Shown here: in pieces, positions 1-12,263 of the stretch
Layout: the number at the start of each line of letters is the position of its first letter
Numbering within the stretch: position 1 is the stretch's first letter
NCBI RefSeq assembly: GCF_900700375.1
Contig: NC_041723.1
Location: 16,979,763-17,043,762 of the forward strand
Direction: 5' to 3'
DNA length: 64,000 bases
From: Denticeps clupeoides
Taxonomy: Eukaryota > Chordata > Actinopteri > Clupeiformes > Denticipitidae
The notes under the pieces: generated by a model
Told to the model about the DNA's origin: nothing
Seen by the model: the letters and a program-made list of their open reading frames with translations, nothing else
Databases searched by the model: none
Position numbers and translations under genes: made by a program

Positions 1-88
1 CCATTGTGGTCCTGAGCAAGACTGTCCATTTAACTACTGATTGTAAGTCGCTCTGGATATGGGTGCCTGATAAATGTTGAAAATGTAC
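1..88 (+). repeat. tRNA-derived SINE, family A, 3' part
   Basis: It contains the family body and tail (CTGAGCAAGAC…ACTGATTGTAAGTCGCTCTG…CTGATAAATG). The tRNA-like head lies off the window. The rest of 89-418 is intron with nothing recognised. Confidence 0.65.
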
Positions 89-418
89 ATTTCTGTCGGG
101 CCATTTTTCACAACAGCCACTAGAGGGCCGCCCGAATAGTTCAGAGTGATGTAGGAGGGAAGAAAATAATCTTGTAAGAAAAGCTCAAGTTCTGATATTA
201 GAACCACATATCTGTGTTTAAATACCTGATATTATTATTGTTATATTTGATTAATAGTGAAATTGACTCCCATCCCAATGTAATGGACTTTGCTTCACAA
301 AACAATTTGCAATTTAGTCACTGAAGTTAGCTGAAGGATACCATCACCTTAAGACATCTTGATAATATTAAGTACTGAGTAAATGGAGAGCAGGGCTTGT
401 TGTGCTTTTTATTTCTAG

Positions 419-3400
419 TGGTTTCTTTGAGACTGCGGAGGGAATGTGCGAGGCCTGCGACAGCGAATGTTTGACCTGTGAGGAGAAGTCGTCACAGTGC
501 CTGTCGTGTGTGGAGGGGCGCTTTTTTGAAATTGGCCAATGCAAACCCAACTGCTCACAGAGGAGCTACCCGGCAGAAGACGGCACCTGCAGGCGCTGCC
601 CTCCTCACTGCGATGTCTGTGCAGATGACAAGGCCTGCTCCAGTGAGTGTCTCTGTCTGCTGTAATAACCTAATAACCAGTTCAAAGGACTGTCCCACTG
701 GCACGTACTATGAAACCAGCGTCCAGGAATGTCAGGGTGAGGTTCTGTTCTTTTCTGTTAGTAACAATGTGAGCATTGTATACAATAATAGTATAGCCTT
801 ATGTTTACATATGTATTAACATCTAACAGCATGAAGACAAAAAGCAAATCACAGTAGTCCTTAGGTCAGTCCATTTACTTCATGTTTATTCTTTGGCGGG
901 GCCATTTTAAGCAAATACTGATTTGACACCATCATTTACACGCCTGCATGTACATAGAGGACAGTGAGTGTCTCTGTCTGCTGCTGCAGTGACATTTTGA
1001 CCTTTCAAGCATTACTTATGCTTACTAACCTAATAAATACTTATTAGGTTCAAGTTGTAGAGCAGGGGTGCTCAAACTTTTTGAAAAAAATGTATCTGTG
1101 GTTCTAAACAAGACAAGCCACTTCTTTGCGCCTTGAAAAACGCCATTAAAACAATAAAGTGATTAATTTTCAAACTTTTATTCGCAAAAAAATTAACAGC
1201 AGTGCTAGGTTTTTGTTCTTATTCTCCTTGTTTTACACTGCAGGCTATGTAGAGTCTGTATAGATTTCTGAATATCATGTTGGGTGTGTTGGGATTGTCT
1301 AAGTTTGAAGTGTAAAAAAAAAGAAAAGAAAATTGGGCAGACTCCCTGCGATGTCTAGCACCCCCCAGAGAGCAGTCTCGGACCCGAAGTCAGGAACCAC
1401 TGCACTGGAGGGGATGAATATTGGCTCACGTGCCTGGTTTCGCAGTGTCATCCAAAGGTTTAATTTTCTGCACTCGTTTACTATTTTGAATTCCTTTGGT
1501 TCTCCCATTTTTGCTAATTCTTAGCAAAATCTTTCTCTGGTTACACTTGTTTTGTGCATTGTATTGTATTGCCTTTGGTCAGGCCAATAGCTCTGCCTTG
1601 TATTAAAACTATTTAGTTCAATATAGTTGAAAACAAATTTTAAGTTTGAGTCATATTTAATTACATTTTTAGAATTATCTGCAGGCTTATTTAAAAATTG
1701 ATTATGGGTCATAGTTTGGACACCCCTGTTGTAGAAAAGATTCAGTGGTTGATCGCTCACTGACTGCTGGAGGGGTGGTCACATCTATGAGCGTCTACTT
1801 TATAATATTCCTATTTACATATTTTTATCCAAATGAGAAAAGGGAAATCAGCCTCTTTGCGAGAACAGAAGTCAATGAAAATGTCACACACAACCTAGCC
1901 AGTGTCTGATTCTTTGGAAGGTTTGGAAACTGTGTACCATTTTTTTTCCTGCGTTGAACCAAGTCAGCAAACATCCTTTTCCAAGTTTAATAGGTAACTT
2001 TCTGAAACATTCCTTGCCGAAAGTTCATTGACCCTGATTTGCAACAACCTCTATGTACTTGGCGTGTGTAATTACTGTAATTTATGTTGTTTGCAGATCA
2101 TTATGTCAGAAAGTTATTGTCACGTCTGCGAGCTGACGGGGGAAGGAAGCGCAGAGGCGGGACATAATGAAAACAACGATTTATCAAACAGAAACAAAAC
2201 CAGGCTCGATGGCCAAAAACAGGTGGTGCTGAAGTAAATTTGCTTCAGGACGATATATCTTCTATAATTTTCTTTTAGACACATTATGCACTCAGGGTTG
2301 GAGGGTGCATGAGCAGACATGAGCAGGAGCCAGGCAGGCAGGCGGTGGAAGAACACAGTGAGGTCAAGAGTTCAGACTTCACCGTAACTTGAGGGACGGG
2401 CGGTAGAAGGATCACCAAGCGAGGTCCGGAAAACAAAGGACAATCTCCACACGTCCTACGCCTTCATAGAGATGATGTGAACGTCCCAGCTGACGTCCTT
2501 CCCAGGGAGCCCTGGCACACCCTCTTACTCCTATATGGCACAACACAAGGAAAACACACGCTCATGCACAGGTCAGGTCAGGTCAGGTCAGGACTTCAGG
2601 GGAACACATGGGGAACACCTCGGGCTGCAAGTTGGAGATCCGCTCTGCCCAGCCACGTTGCTGCCTGGTTACACTGAAATGTATGAATATGTATATCCAC
2701 ATGTAGCAACCAGCAAAAAATTATCAGTACAGAGAAAATTCAATGAATAATTCTTTATTCACCTATGCACCCTTCTTTGCAGGACAGAGTAAAATAGATT
2801 AATTTTTCACATCATTTGATCATTTTTTACATTTGCACTAGTTCGTTTTCTAGGTACCACACTGCTGTGTATTGTGAACATGTCTAGCTGTACTGTGTAC
2901 ACAGTATTTTTTTTCTGTATGAGCTTCTAGATACCTACGTCCTGTGTGAGATTGGTGCAGGGCAGAAAGGGACGCAAATGAACGACTAATAAACAAGGGA
3001 TTTACTTACATTTCAATGTCTAAGACTCTGGAACTGCATAGTGATAAGATATTAATGACCGACACAGACATTACAGAACAGGAGGAATTTATATAGACGC
3101 AAACAGGTAAACAGGTAATCAAAGTAGCTCAGGTCCATACCTTCAAACTGAATACCTGAATCCAATTAGCTTTATTTAGGGTTCACAAAATTTTTCCACT
3201 AGCAATATGAGTTGTCCACTAGACATGAAGTATCATAATTTTATTTTTATTATTTTAGACACACTATATTTGTCAATACCCTTGACTTAAATGAAGATCT
3301 AATCACATTCTATGACAAATGAATGCAGAAAATCATGAAATGCATCATGGGTGCATCATGAAATGAAATCATGGGTTTACGTACTTTCTCATGCTAGCTC

Positions 3401-6400
3401 CCCTGGCCTGTTGCACCATACATTACCTCAGGGTTTTGGCCTGCCTCTTCCATTCCTTATATTTCCTCATATATTTCATATATTGCAGGATGCAGTTTCC
3501 TGTACCTGCTCTTGAATGGCGTGTGCAAAGCCAACTGTCCAGAGGGATATTTTGAGGACCTGGATGAGGGGCGGTGCGTACCCTGCCACAGGACTTGTGC
3601 CACCTGCTCAGGGCCTTTGTTTGATGACTGCGAGTCATGCTCAGACGCTGCACCGAAGCTGTATGAGGGAACTTGTTCAAAGGACTGTCCCACTGGCACG
3701 TACTATGAAACCAGCGTCCAGGAATGTCAGGGTGAGGTTCTGTTCTTTTCTGTTAGTAACAATGTGAGCATTGTATACAATAATAGTATAGCCTTATGTT
3801 TACATATGTATTAACATCTAACAGCATGAAGACAAAAAGCAAATCACAGTAGTCCTTAGGTCAGTCCATTTACTGCATGTTTATTCTTTGGCGGGGCCAT
3901 TTTAAGCAAATACTGATTTGACACCATCATTTACACGCCTGCATGTACATATGATGAGCAATATTGTTTGGGAACTTTTGCCAGAGTGTCACCAGACCTG
4001 CGCAAGATGCACGGGCCCTGAGCCCACCCACTGCACCCAGTGTGGCAAGGGCCTGGCACTGGACCCCAACACCATGATGTGTGGAGTGACAGGAGACTCC
4101 GACTGCCCTCCCAAAACCTTCCTGCATGGCAACAGATTCACATGCCAGGCCTGCCATCGCCAGTGCCAGTCGTGCGAAGGTCCAGGACCCAACGACTGCC
4201 AGACCTGTGCCGTGCCAGGATACCTCCACAGTAAGGCCTTCTGTGAATGTTTGTATAGTGTAAATATACATAACGCACAATCTGAAATTTCCTTAGATAT
4301 TATATGTACACATGAATAAATTAGAATGTTGACTTTAAGATACGCAGAGTTTCATAGAAATATGTAAAGTGGCTAGATCCGTTTTTTGTTTAACATGTGC
4401 ATGTTTGTGTGTGTGAGACGGCTCATGTGAGAGTGAGTGTCCAGCTGGTACCTATAAGGCCAGTGAGGAGGCGGATGGGGTGGAGCTGGGATTCTGCTCT
4501 CTGTGTGACCATGTCTGTGGGACCTGTACTGGAGCCTCACCAAAAGACTGCCTGAGCTGCTCCCGGGGATACTTCCGCCTGCTTCATCTGTGTGTGTCCC
4601 ACTGTCCTACTGGGTAAGCAGGGACTTTTCACAACTGAGGTGTAATGTAAAGTAAATGGTCTAAGCTCCAGTAGTCCTCAACTGGAAAGACTGGAAAAAT
4701 TTCTCATTTCTTGGTTACACATTAATATTCCAAGCAACTTTGACACACCTTGTGTAGAGCCCACTAAGCAAACAACCTTGTATGGGTGTGTGTCGTTTAT
4801 GGTCTCCACTAACCCAATGTGTACTGGTGTGTATCTTTCAGGTATTACACTGAGGGCCAACACTGTGAGAAATGCGACCGCTCCTGTGAACTGTGCTCTG
4901 GGCCGGGGCCGGAGAAATGCCAGGTCTGTCCTCCATCCCTGCTGGAGCTGCAGGGCACCATGCAGTGTGTAGAGCGTTGCCCAGACCGTTTCTTTCAGGA
5001 GGGGCAACGTTGCACGCAGTGCCACACCAGCTGCCTCACCTGCACCGGTACGGCACTTCATTCAACCACCGTCCTCAGGCCCCATATTAAAATAAAAAAT
5101 GGATGGGAAAAGTACTGAAATTACAAAGTACTTCTTACTTATTAGCAAATTAAATGCATTGAATTATGTGTAACCATTGAATCAGTAGGTGCATGTAGCA
5201 AGACAAAACCACACTTCTACCTTAGATATAAAGTGCACAAAACTCTAGGTATTTAAGTTAAATATTTACTGTAAGATACGTGGATTGCAAGACTCATTCT
5301 CAACTGACTTTTTCATTCATTTAATTAAAAACTGCCCAATCTGGCAACACTGTCAGTTCCCCACCAATGCAGGCAAATGTTTAGCACATAAGGTGTTCTT
5401 TTTTTTACGGATGTCAAAGAGAAGGGAAGTACTAGAAGAATTGTATTTTTTATTGAGAATAAAAATGTAATTAATATTGCAAACCTTTACACAGATCAGG
5501 TTTTGCATAGACAATCATTAATCTTACACAAATTGACTTATGAAATGTTGTCACGACCGGGAGCTGACGGGGGAGGGAAGCGCAGAGGTGGGACATTCAA
5601 TAATCAAGGATTTATTAATAATAATAAATAAACACAAATAAACGATGTCGCCCCTGTAGAAGGGGCGGAGTTACCCACTTTTATTGGCTGTCAGAATTGA
5701 CTCCAGTTGGCAACCTCACCTGGACCCAATCCTGACAAAAGTAGTTGAATGGTTTAAGCTTGATTTTTGGAAAATAATGTAGCAACTTTTATCATTTACA
5801 AATGCCCTTATCCAGAGTGACTTACAGTTAATAGACTCAACAGGACAGTTCCCCTGGAGACACTTAAGACAGGTTTAAGTGCCTTGGCTCAATGGTAGTA
5901 AGTGGGGTTTGAACCTGATTAAACCTCATAAACCCTGAGCCCCAATGCAATAAACAAAAGGACAGAAAATACCAGAAAGTAGAGTATTATGTATAGCTGT
6001 GTAGTATGTAAAGTATAGATAGTTCAGGAAAGTTGAACTTATTACATAGCTTGTGTGCTCCAGAGAAGAGAGTAGCCAACTGGAAATTAAGTCTGTATAA
6101 GACCATATATTGTCACATTCCTTCAGACATTTTCTCCTGACTGGAATTTCATGTTTGCCTTGTCTTTTGTGTCCTAATTACCTTGTTTTTAATGTTTGTT
6201 TAATGTGTTATTATTTGTTATTATTTGTCTTTTTTTGTGTCCCGTCCTTATTCTGTCATTTGTCATTTTACCTTGTTTTGTGTGTGGTTATTTTATGTGT
6301 CTGTTTGAGGGTGTCCCTGAAAAATGCCTACACAATCCTAGATTCTCAATGTAGTGATAAGGCTTAATTATGATTGTTTTGGTTTAACATCATGATTAAT

Positions 6401-8178
6401 ATTTCTGGTTTTGAGCAGAAAGGGATCTTTTCATCTTATAGGCTGAAATGTGTACCCATAATCACATAGAATACATTATCTTTGGAAAACACAGATATAA
6501 ATTGAATTACGAATGCACATTTGACATTATATATTTATATGTATTCATTAAAGCCCAGACTTATTGACTGAAATTCATAACGAACTACTGTCTTAGCAGT
6601 AGCCATGATAGCTAAATCTCTTTTTCTCTCACTCGTGTACTTACTGAAATCAGAGATAAGTTCAGGTTTGAATCACTTCAGCAAAGGTATGTGATACCCT
6701 TATATTTTAATTCAAATGCAGTTATTTATTATGCCGAGCACATACTGCACATAGCATGAAGCCATTTTACTATATTACAGCTGAACCACTACCAGTTTAA
6801 ATGACAAGGTGCATCATGTGATGACCTTCTTCATCAGCCGACCACCCAATGGCTGTGCAATTAAGAGCTTTTATATGGGACAGCCCCTTAAAATGACACA
6901 AACTTAATAATTAATGTACGTTGTCAGATATAGTCTATATAGACTATGTGGTATGAGTATGAGTGTGTGCTTTTTTGCATGTTTACAGATAACACACCCC
7001 AGGGCTGTTTGACGTGTGACTGGGGAAGTATTCTGCAAGATGGTGTTTGCTATCCTCGCTGTGAAGAAAGACGCTATTTTACACAGAACGTGAGTCTTGA
7101 GCAGTCCAGAGGTGAAGAGTAAATAAAAGTACACATTTTAAAAACTTACTATTAATACTACTATTACTATCGTTAATACAAACCACTTCCTTGGTTTTTA
7201 AGTTTGTGCGCTTTATACTTCATTTCATCGAACAAGTTCCTGAAATTCTAATATATATCTGTAAATCATTTACAATCAGTTCAGCTTTACTGAACTCAAG
7301 CCTGCAAGTGACATTAATCTTTATTGTACTTATGTTTATGGAGATCATAGGTCATGTGGACGGTTCCTTATTGTACATTTGTTGATTTTGTCTTCAGGGA
7401 ATTATCTTCAGGGAGGATCAATCATAATCTACTGGTTAAGAAAGTTTTTTTATTCTCAGTTTTGGCCGGTTTTCCCTTCTTCACAGGAGGCCTGTGAGTT
7501 GTGTGACAACTCGTGCAGGCACTGCTCTGGGCCCGGACCGGAGCACTGTTTGACCTGTGACCCCGGCTTTGCCCTCCATGCTGTGGACAGCCGCTGTGTA
7601 CGCTGCTGTGAGTCGGCAGAAGCGACTGGTGACTGCTGTGTATGTGACCCTAGCACTGGTAAGGTTCTTTGTAGAGGGGACCGTTGTCCCCGCAGATGTT
7701 TTATAACAATTTCATACTCTGATAAGAACACAGAACCATGACATGGCAGTGAAGTCATGACGTCTAACTGGATCCCTCCGTAATCTCACTCTCTGCAGCT
7801 CTTTGTGTGGAAGCACCTAAAGCTGGACATTTAGACCTGAGTGCTGGTGCTTTCCATCACTCCACGGTCGCCGTCCCAATCGCACTGCTGGTGGTTCTGC
7901 TGGTGATGTTGGCCGTGTTCGGACTGGTTAAAGCCCGTACCAGGAGGAGGCTGTGCTGGGCCCAGAGCTACGAGAGGCTGAGTGGAACGGCAGGAGGTGG
8001 GCTGGATACTCAAAGCATGCCCCATGGTGTCCCAGATCCGGAGGATAGTGGGGACGAAGTGGACGTGGTCTACACCAGCAGGGGCGGTTCTGTGTACAGA
8101 CGCTACGGCTTCATCCACGACCAAGACACTGAGGAGGAGGAGGACCTGGATGCAAGCATGGGGCTCAGTAGAACCTAG
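419..8178 (+). CDS. pcsk5: Proprotein convertase subtilisin/kexin 5-like, 3' half (furin repeats, TM, tail)
   Basis: These are the last eight coding exons: 419-642, 3489-3731, 3985-4230, 4418-4613, 4842-5047, 6989-7089, 7487-7658 and 7799-8178. Every junction is GT-AG and the phases (1,1,1,2,1,0,1) join into one open frame of about 589 residues. Seven exons encode Cys-dense furin-like repeats with recurring C-x2-C and CSGPGPE/CTGPEP-type turns. The last exon encodes a hydrophobic span (VAVPIALLVVLLVMLAVFGL), a basic stop-transfer (KARTRRR) and an acidic tail with DEVDVVYTSRGGSVYRRYGF and a Glu/Asp cluster. That is the layout of the membrane-bound PC5/6B isoform, a secretory-pathway serine endoprotease whose acidic clusters direct TGN cycling. 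The catalytic and P domains lie left of the window. The alternative is a pcsk6 (PACE4) paralogue, but known mammalian PACE4 lacks a membrane span. Exon D is entered through a poor TG-rich acceptor (…tgtgtgag) chosen by frame. Confidence 0.77.
680..956 (+). repeat. Intronic copy of the pcsk5-like exon-2-in-window 3' end plus intron
   Basis: This 277-bp block is a copy of 3675-3951 at a constant offset of 2995, with a single difference seen by eye (T at 880 against G at 3875). It carries the last 57 nt of exon 3489-3731, its GTGAGG donor and the first 220 nt of the following intron. It lies in the intron just after exon 419-642. A TSD-like 22-bp direct repeat (cagtgagtgtctctgtctgc…) occurs at 641-662 and 962-983, the first copy overlapping the exon donor. 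The copied exon piece would be out of frame if spliced after the upstream exon, so it is probably a non-coding fossil. Confidence 0.9.
1063..1728. mobile_element. Non-autonomous hAT-type MITE
   Basis: The ends are inverted: CAGGGGTGCTCAAACTTTT on the left and the complement of CAGGGGTGTCCAAACTATG on the right. They are flanked by near-identical 8-bp repeats (TTGTAGAG at 1055-1062, TTGTAGAA at 1729-1736). The 8-bp target duplication and CAGGGGTG termini are typical of hAT elements. No transposase is visible in the 666-bp body. Confidence 0.75.
2118..2260 (-). repeat. LTR-like fragment related to 5549-5737
   Basis: It begins TGTCACG and shares the block gagctgacggggga…ggaagcgcagagg with the element at 5549-5737. 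The inner boundary could not be placed. It is treated as a broken relic of the same family; it lies in an intron of the convertase gene. The remainder of 2260-2700 has no recognised content apart from five CAGGT units at about 2567-2591. Confidence 0.4.
5549..5737 (-). mobile_element. Solo-LTR-like fossil
   Basis: The element starts TGTCACGACC and ends CCTGACA. It is flanked by 5-mers that agree at four of five positions (aatgt / aaagt). On the minus strand it carries an AATAAA signal. TG…CA ends plus a short target duplication suggest a solitary LTR of a small LTR retrotransposon. It contains no coding sequence. Confidence 0.5.
5793..5945 (-). repeat. tRNA-derived SINE, family A, degraded
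   Basis: Read on the minus strand it has the B-box-like GGTTCAAACCCCACTTACTA, then the body (CACTTAA…) and the tail (CTGTAAGTCACTCTGGATAAG). It is the same family as the copies at 1-88, 20500-20616, 28262-28385 and 29880-29998. Confidence 0.65.
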
Positions 8179-9590
8179 AAAGACCCGAAATGGTTGCAGA
8201 GACATTTTTTAATAGCCTAAAAGCACCCTAAAATTAATTATAAATTGTAAGTCCCAGACTTGTTTTATTACTGCCTTTCTAGTTTTTATGATTTTTAGCC
8301 ATGCATATGGCATATGAATAGTATAAATTAGTTCCTGATTCTTATCTGATTCTTCCTGAACTGTGTCATGAAGTATTTGTCTTTCTGTGAAAGGTGTGGA
8401 TAAGACAGAAGCACGTGTTTCATGTCTTGACGGTCAGACTCAGTGCGTCACAGCAGTTGCTCAACTGTCAGCTTTAACCTCTAACGCCCATGGTGTACAA
8501 CGCCACACATCCGAAATCATTTATTTATTGCAAATCGATGACATCATCACTAATCTTTTGTGGCAAACTGCTGTGCCTTGATTTGCAGATGTCTGCTGAT
8601 TATTTTGATGTATGAATATGAGAATGAGTATACCGCATACTAGCCACCAACCAGACTAATTTAGATTAATGGATTTCAAGTTTTCAAAGCCATTTTATAC
8701 CATGTTCCACAGCTGTGCTCTAATGCCCAAGATTTTTAAATGCAAATACCAGAGTGAGAATGAGAATACCAGAGTACAGTGTAAATGCTATAAAGTTGGA
8801 ATATAAAATAGATGATAGACACTTTTTAAATGTTTTTTTTTATTTCCCATTGATTAAACATTTATAACATGAACATAGGTGTTATTGGTTTTATTTCTTT
8901 TTACCGGAACATTCTTTATTTGAACAGTTTTATTCCAGAAGGTTCATAACAAGAGAAGTGTTAAAATTACTGGTAGGTTAATCTAGAGTATACCTTCATT
9001 ATAATATAATAATAATAGTTACACTTTATTGAGATCTGGAGAATTCAGAGGCTAAGCAAACAGCTTGAGCTCAAACCATCCCTGACCAATTTCGCAGTAT
9101 GGCAGGGCATCACTATATTTCTGTTGCCTTCAGGGACTACAGATTCCATGCTGGGTAACTGTGCTGGGCTGGCTCCTTTGCCTCGGTGCTGGAGGAATGA
9201 CATATTTTAAAAGAGTACTGGGATGCCCATCCAGATAATTGAATTCCAATGGGGTTTAAAACCAAGCTTCTAGAAACATAGACTGATTCTACAAACATTT
9301 AAAAAAGTACTGGTTTCAAAGTACTGGTTTCAGGAGTGACAAGGTGACCATCTGTCAATCTGATGGCACTCCCCTTTCAGGTGCTGGTCTGATTGCTTCA
9401 GTGTAATTAGAAATACTGGACAATATGGATAATTTTGGACAGTTTGTGGTTGGTGCACAAAGCAAGGACCATGATCTTGACTGCTAATCTTGATGTAACA
9501 TCTTTGGGAGTGAGAACTACAAGCCAGGCTTTCTCGTCCAGCTTCAGTACCAGACACAAATAGTGGGCCAAGTCCATATCTGTCACGGGT

Positions 9591-9844
9591 GGGCTGGACA
9601 TGGCGGTGAAGGAGGACGCATTCGCATGATCACAGGACAGGGGTTTAATACGAACTTCACAAGACAGGGGAACATGAACACGCACAATGACCTGACGGTG
9701 AACAGACACGAACAGGATAGTTTTATACAATTATATAAATAGACAGCAGGTGAACACGATCAGGGAACATTACACAGGACAAACATGAAACTCCGGTCCG
9801 GATCCCGGATCCGGAGTCAACCCCTGCCGGTCCGGATCATGACA
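9591..9844 (-). mobile_element. Solo-LTR-like fossil with 5-bp target duplication
   Basis: The ends are TGTCACGGGTGGGCTGG … GGATCATGACA. They are flanked by perfect 5-bp repeats ATATC (9586-9590 and 9845-9849). It is the inverted relative of the element at 27204-27415: they share the GGTCCGGATC-rich end, a TATA-like ATATAAATA/TATAAAA block and a TTTAAT (ATTAAA on the other strand) signal. TG…CA ends with a 5-bp duplication and core promoter/poly(A) signals indicate a solitary LTR. The intact target duplication argues for a fairly young insertion. Confidence 0.65.
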
Positions 9845-11299
9845 ATATCAAATCAGTGGGTTCAAAATAGAAAGTCATTAGAGTTCAGGTATGTGTAATG
9901 GCAGCCATCCCCAATATTTTTGGAGAAGTAGAGAAGTACTGATCACAGGGAGCTCTACATGGGGAGGAGTTGGTTTTAGCTCCGTTTATTATCATCACTT
10001 TTAGCATTTTTATTATTATTACGTACATAATCTGTTGCTTGTTTGATATGGTGAATACATCAAGACAGTGATCTGATGTGATGAAATAATTTCAGAGGTT
10101 CTGTTTACATGTATATACATGAAAATATCTTACATGCCCAAGGTGATTGTGTTAATTATTAAGTGCAGAATTATCTAATTACAATGACAAACCTCTCTGT
10201 CTTTTTCTGGCCTTCGTCAGTCTTCGTGTTTTTGTTATTAGAATATACATTTCATGTAATCTTCATTAATGTAGGAAAGTTTTTCGTTTCCATAATAAAA
10301 AAAGCTAGAAAAAGTCCACTGGGTTCACATGGGTGTATATTATGAACATCGCGGTCCATTACAGCTGATGTGGGCTTACGTACTTCTTGTGTGTACTTAA
10401 GTAAGATTTGTAGATATATGTAGAGGGGACATAATGTTGGAAATCACTGTGATGGAGTGTGTTGTTGATGTGAGAAACAAATTCATTCAAATGGACAAGG
10501 CAGGAAATGGCTAAAAAAAAGTAATTTTAAAATGTGATTCGTGATCTTTACTAGAACATGCTTTTCTTCAAATCTAGGACAGAAAAGTACGATCACAATG
10601 CATAACAAAAATGTATGTAAGCTTAACTCTACATAATGTACATAATGCTGTATTGAATAATACTTCCATGAGGAACTGTCAAAAAAAGAACTGGTAAAAG
10701 GAAGGAACTGTTAAAAAAAAAAGAAAAACTCACCACAACTGTAAGTAGTGAGTAAGGATGTAATGATGCACTCAGCTTGCAATTCGGTGTGATTCACAAT
10801 GTTAATTTGACAGTACAGTTTTAGAAGTACTTTTACAATAAGTAATGCATGGGATGGGTTGAAGTGAGCAGTGAGTTTCTACCTCTTCTTCAAATAAATG
10901 CAATGAAGTGTGATCTGTTTCACATTGGACTGAATGATCTGTTGATTGTAATGCACCGCATTCACACTCCCACTCACAATAAAACCATGCCATCAAAAAA
11001 TAGGTATAATTGACATGGTATTATTTTTGTGGACTATTCTCATTCAGCTTTTACATCATTATTCCCATCACATCAGTGTCTTTATTCATTCATATATAAT
11101 TTTTTTTTGGTTTACAGTTTATTTACTTCTGCTCTATAGTTTAGACAGATCACGCTCTGTTTATAGTACTCACCATCCCACAAATGTATATAAAGTTTGT
11201 GGCGGGCAGATGATGGGTCAACACCAGCTGGGATATAGGGCTTATTTTATGGCATTTTCCTAACAGCCCTTATTGAGCTCAGATTAGTCTGTTTCAGTT

Positions 11300-11330
<31 letters not shown>

Positions 11331-11379
11331 GTGGCCCACAAGTTTGCATCATAGAGAGAGAGATGATGCAGCTTACTGG

Positions 11380-11760
11380 GGTTGAACAGGCTCTCGTCCA
11401 TTGAGAGCCCACTGAAGTACAGTGTGGTATGGCAGCTGCACCAGGGCTGACAGGGAGAGACTTCAGAGAGTCGTAAAGGAAGTCCAGAAGATCATTGGCT
11501 GCTCTCTCCCATCCCTGATGGACATTTACATCTCACGATGCCTCAGCAGAGCTTAAAATATCATCAAGGACTTGCTCCCACTCGGGCTGTGATTTGTTTG
11601 ACCTGTTGCCCTCAGGAAGGCGCTACAGGCCCATCACAACAAAGACAAATAGACTCAAGAATATTTCTTCCCTAAAGCCATAACCATGCTGAACTCTCAA
11701 ATGCACTGACTTAATAGACTAAACCCCCAACACCCAGAATACCTTCTATCCATCAATTGT
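11380..11760 (+). mobile_element. LINE 3' end remnant
   Basis: A decayed reverse-transcriptase C-terminal/3' region. Translated fragments resemble the LINE motif DLLPSGRRYRPI ('ttgccctcaggaaggcgctacag'). No intact ORF. L2/Rex-like by resemblance only. Confidence 0.55.
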
Positions 11761-12144
11761 GCCATATTTAATATTGATGGTACTGAAAGCACTGCACAAT
11801 ATCTGTATACTGTACATAAGAAAGTATGTAAAGTATGTCTTCCACATATAAATAGTGCTGTAGAATTTCTTCCACTATTCACTTGCGTGATATCTTACAT
11901 GTCTGCACTAGACAAATCACTTTTATTCTGATTGAAGATGTTTAGTGACTATAGGTGACAGGTTACAGGTGACAGGTGAATAGGTTAATTAATCCAATAA
12001 TTTAAAAATGTGGCTTCATATATTTCTGTTTACCTCATGCTGAAATGACGTCCAGCAGCTTCCTCTGTACCCGTGCTGCCATCAAATCCAGTATTACGCC
12101 CTCTGTACACACCCTCTGAGTCCAGCCCACTTTGTACCCAAACG

Positions 12145-12152
12145 TATAAATA
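12145..12152 (+). promoter_or_regulatory. TATA box of gcnt3
   Basis: TATAAATA lies about 112 bp upstream of the gcnt3 start codon. This would place transcription start near 12175 and give a 5' UTR of roughly 90 nt without an intron. The assignment rests on position and sequence. Confidence 0.55.
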
Positions 12153-12263
12153 CAGCAGCTCCCATTCAAGTGCAAAGGTTGATGACTTTACAAAACCTTC
12201 AGTGTAGCGTGAATCCAGATTTTCTTCTCCATTCCTGGCCGTTACTACGAAAGAGAAGAGGAG

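Larger units (their letters stand above)
8179..12144. other. Intergenic stretch between the convertase and gcnt3
   Basis: No gene is recognised here. The first several hundred bases should hold the convertase 3' UTR; an ATTAAA occurs near 8853. Identified contents are a solo-LTR-like element (9591-9844), a (GT)n run (11299-11333) and a LINE 3' remnant (about 11380-11760). The remaining sequence is AT-rich and unassigned. Confidence 0.6.

Noticed and set aside
680-738. The second ORF copy CPTGTYYETSVQECQG as a real extra exon
   Set aside because: It lacks the first three quarters of the exon, is out of frame with exon 419-642, and matches 3675-3951 including intron, so it is a DNA-level copy.
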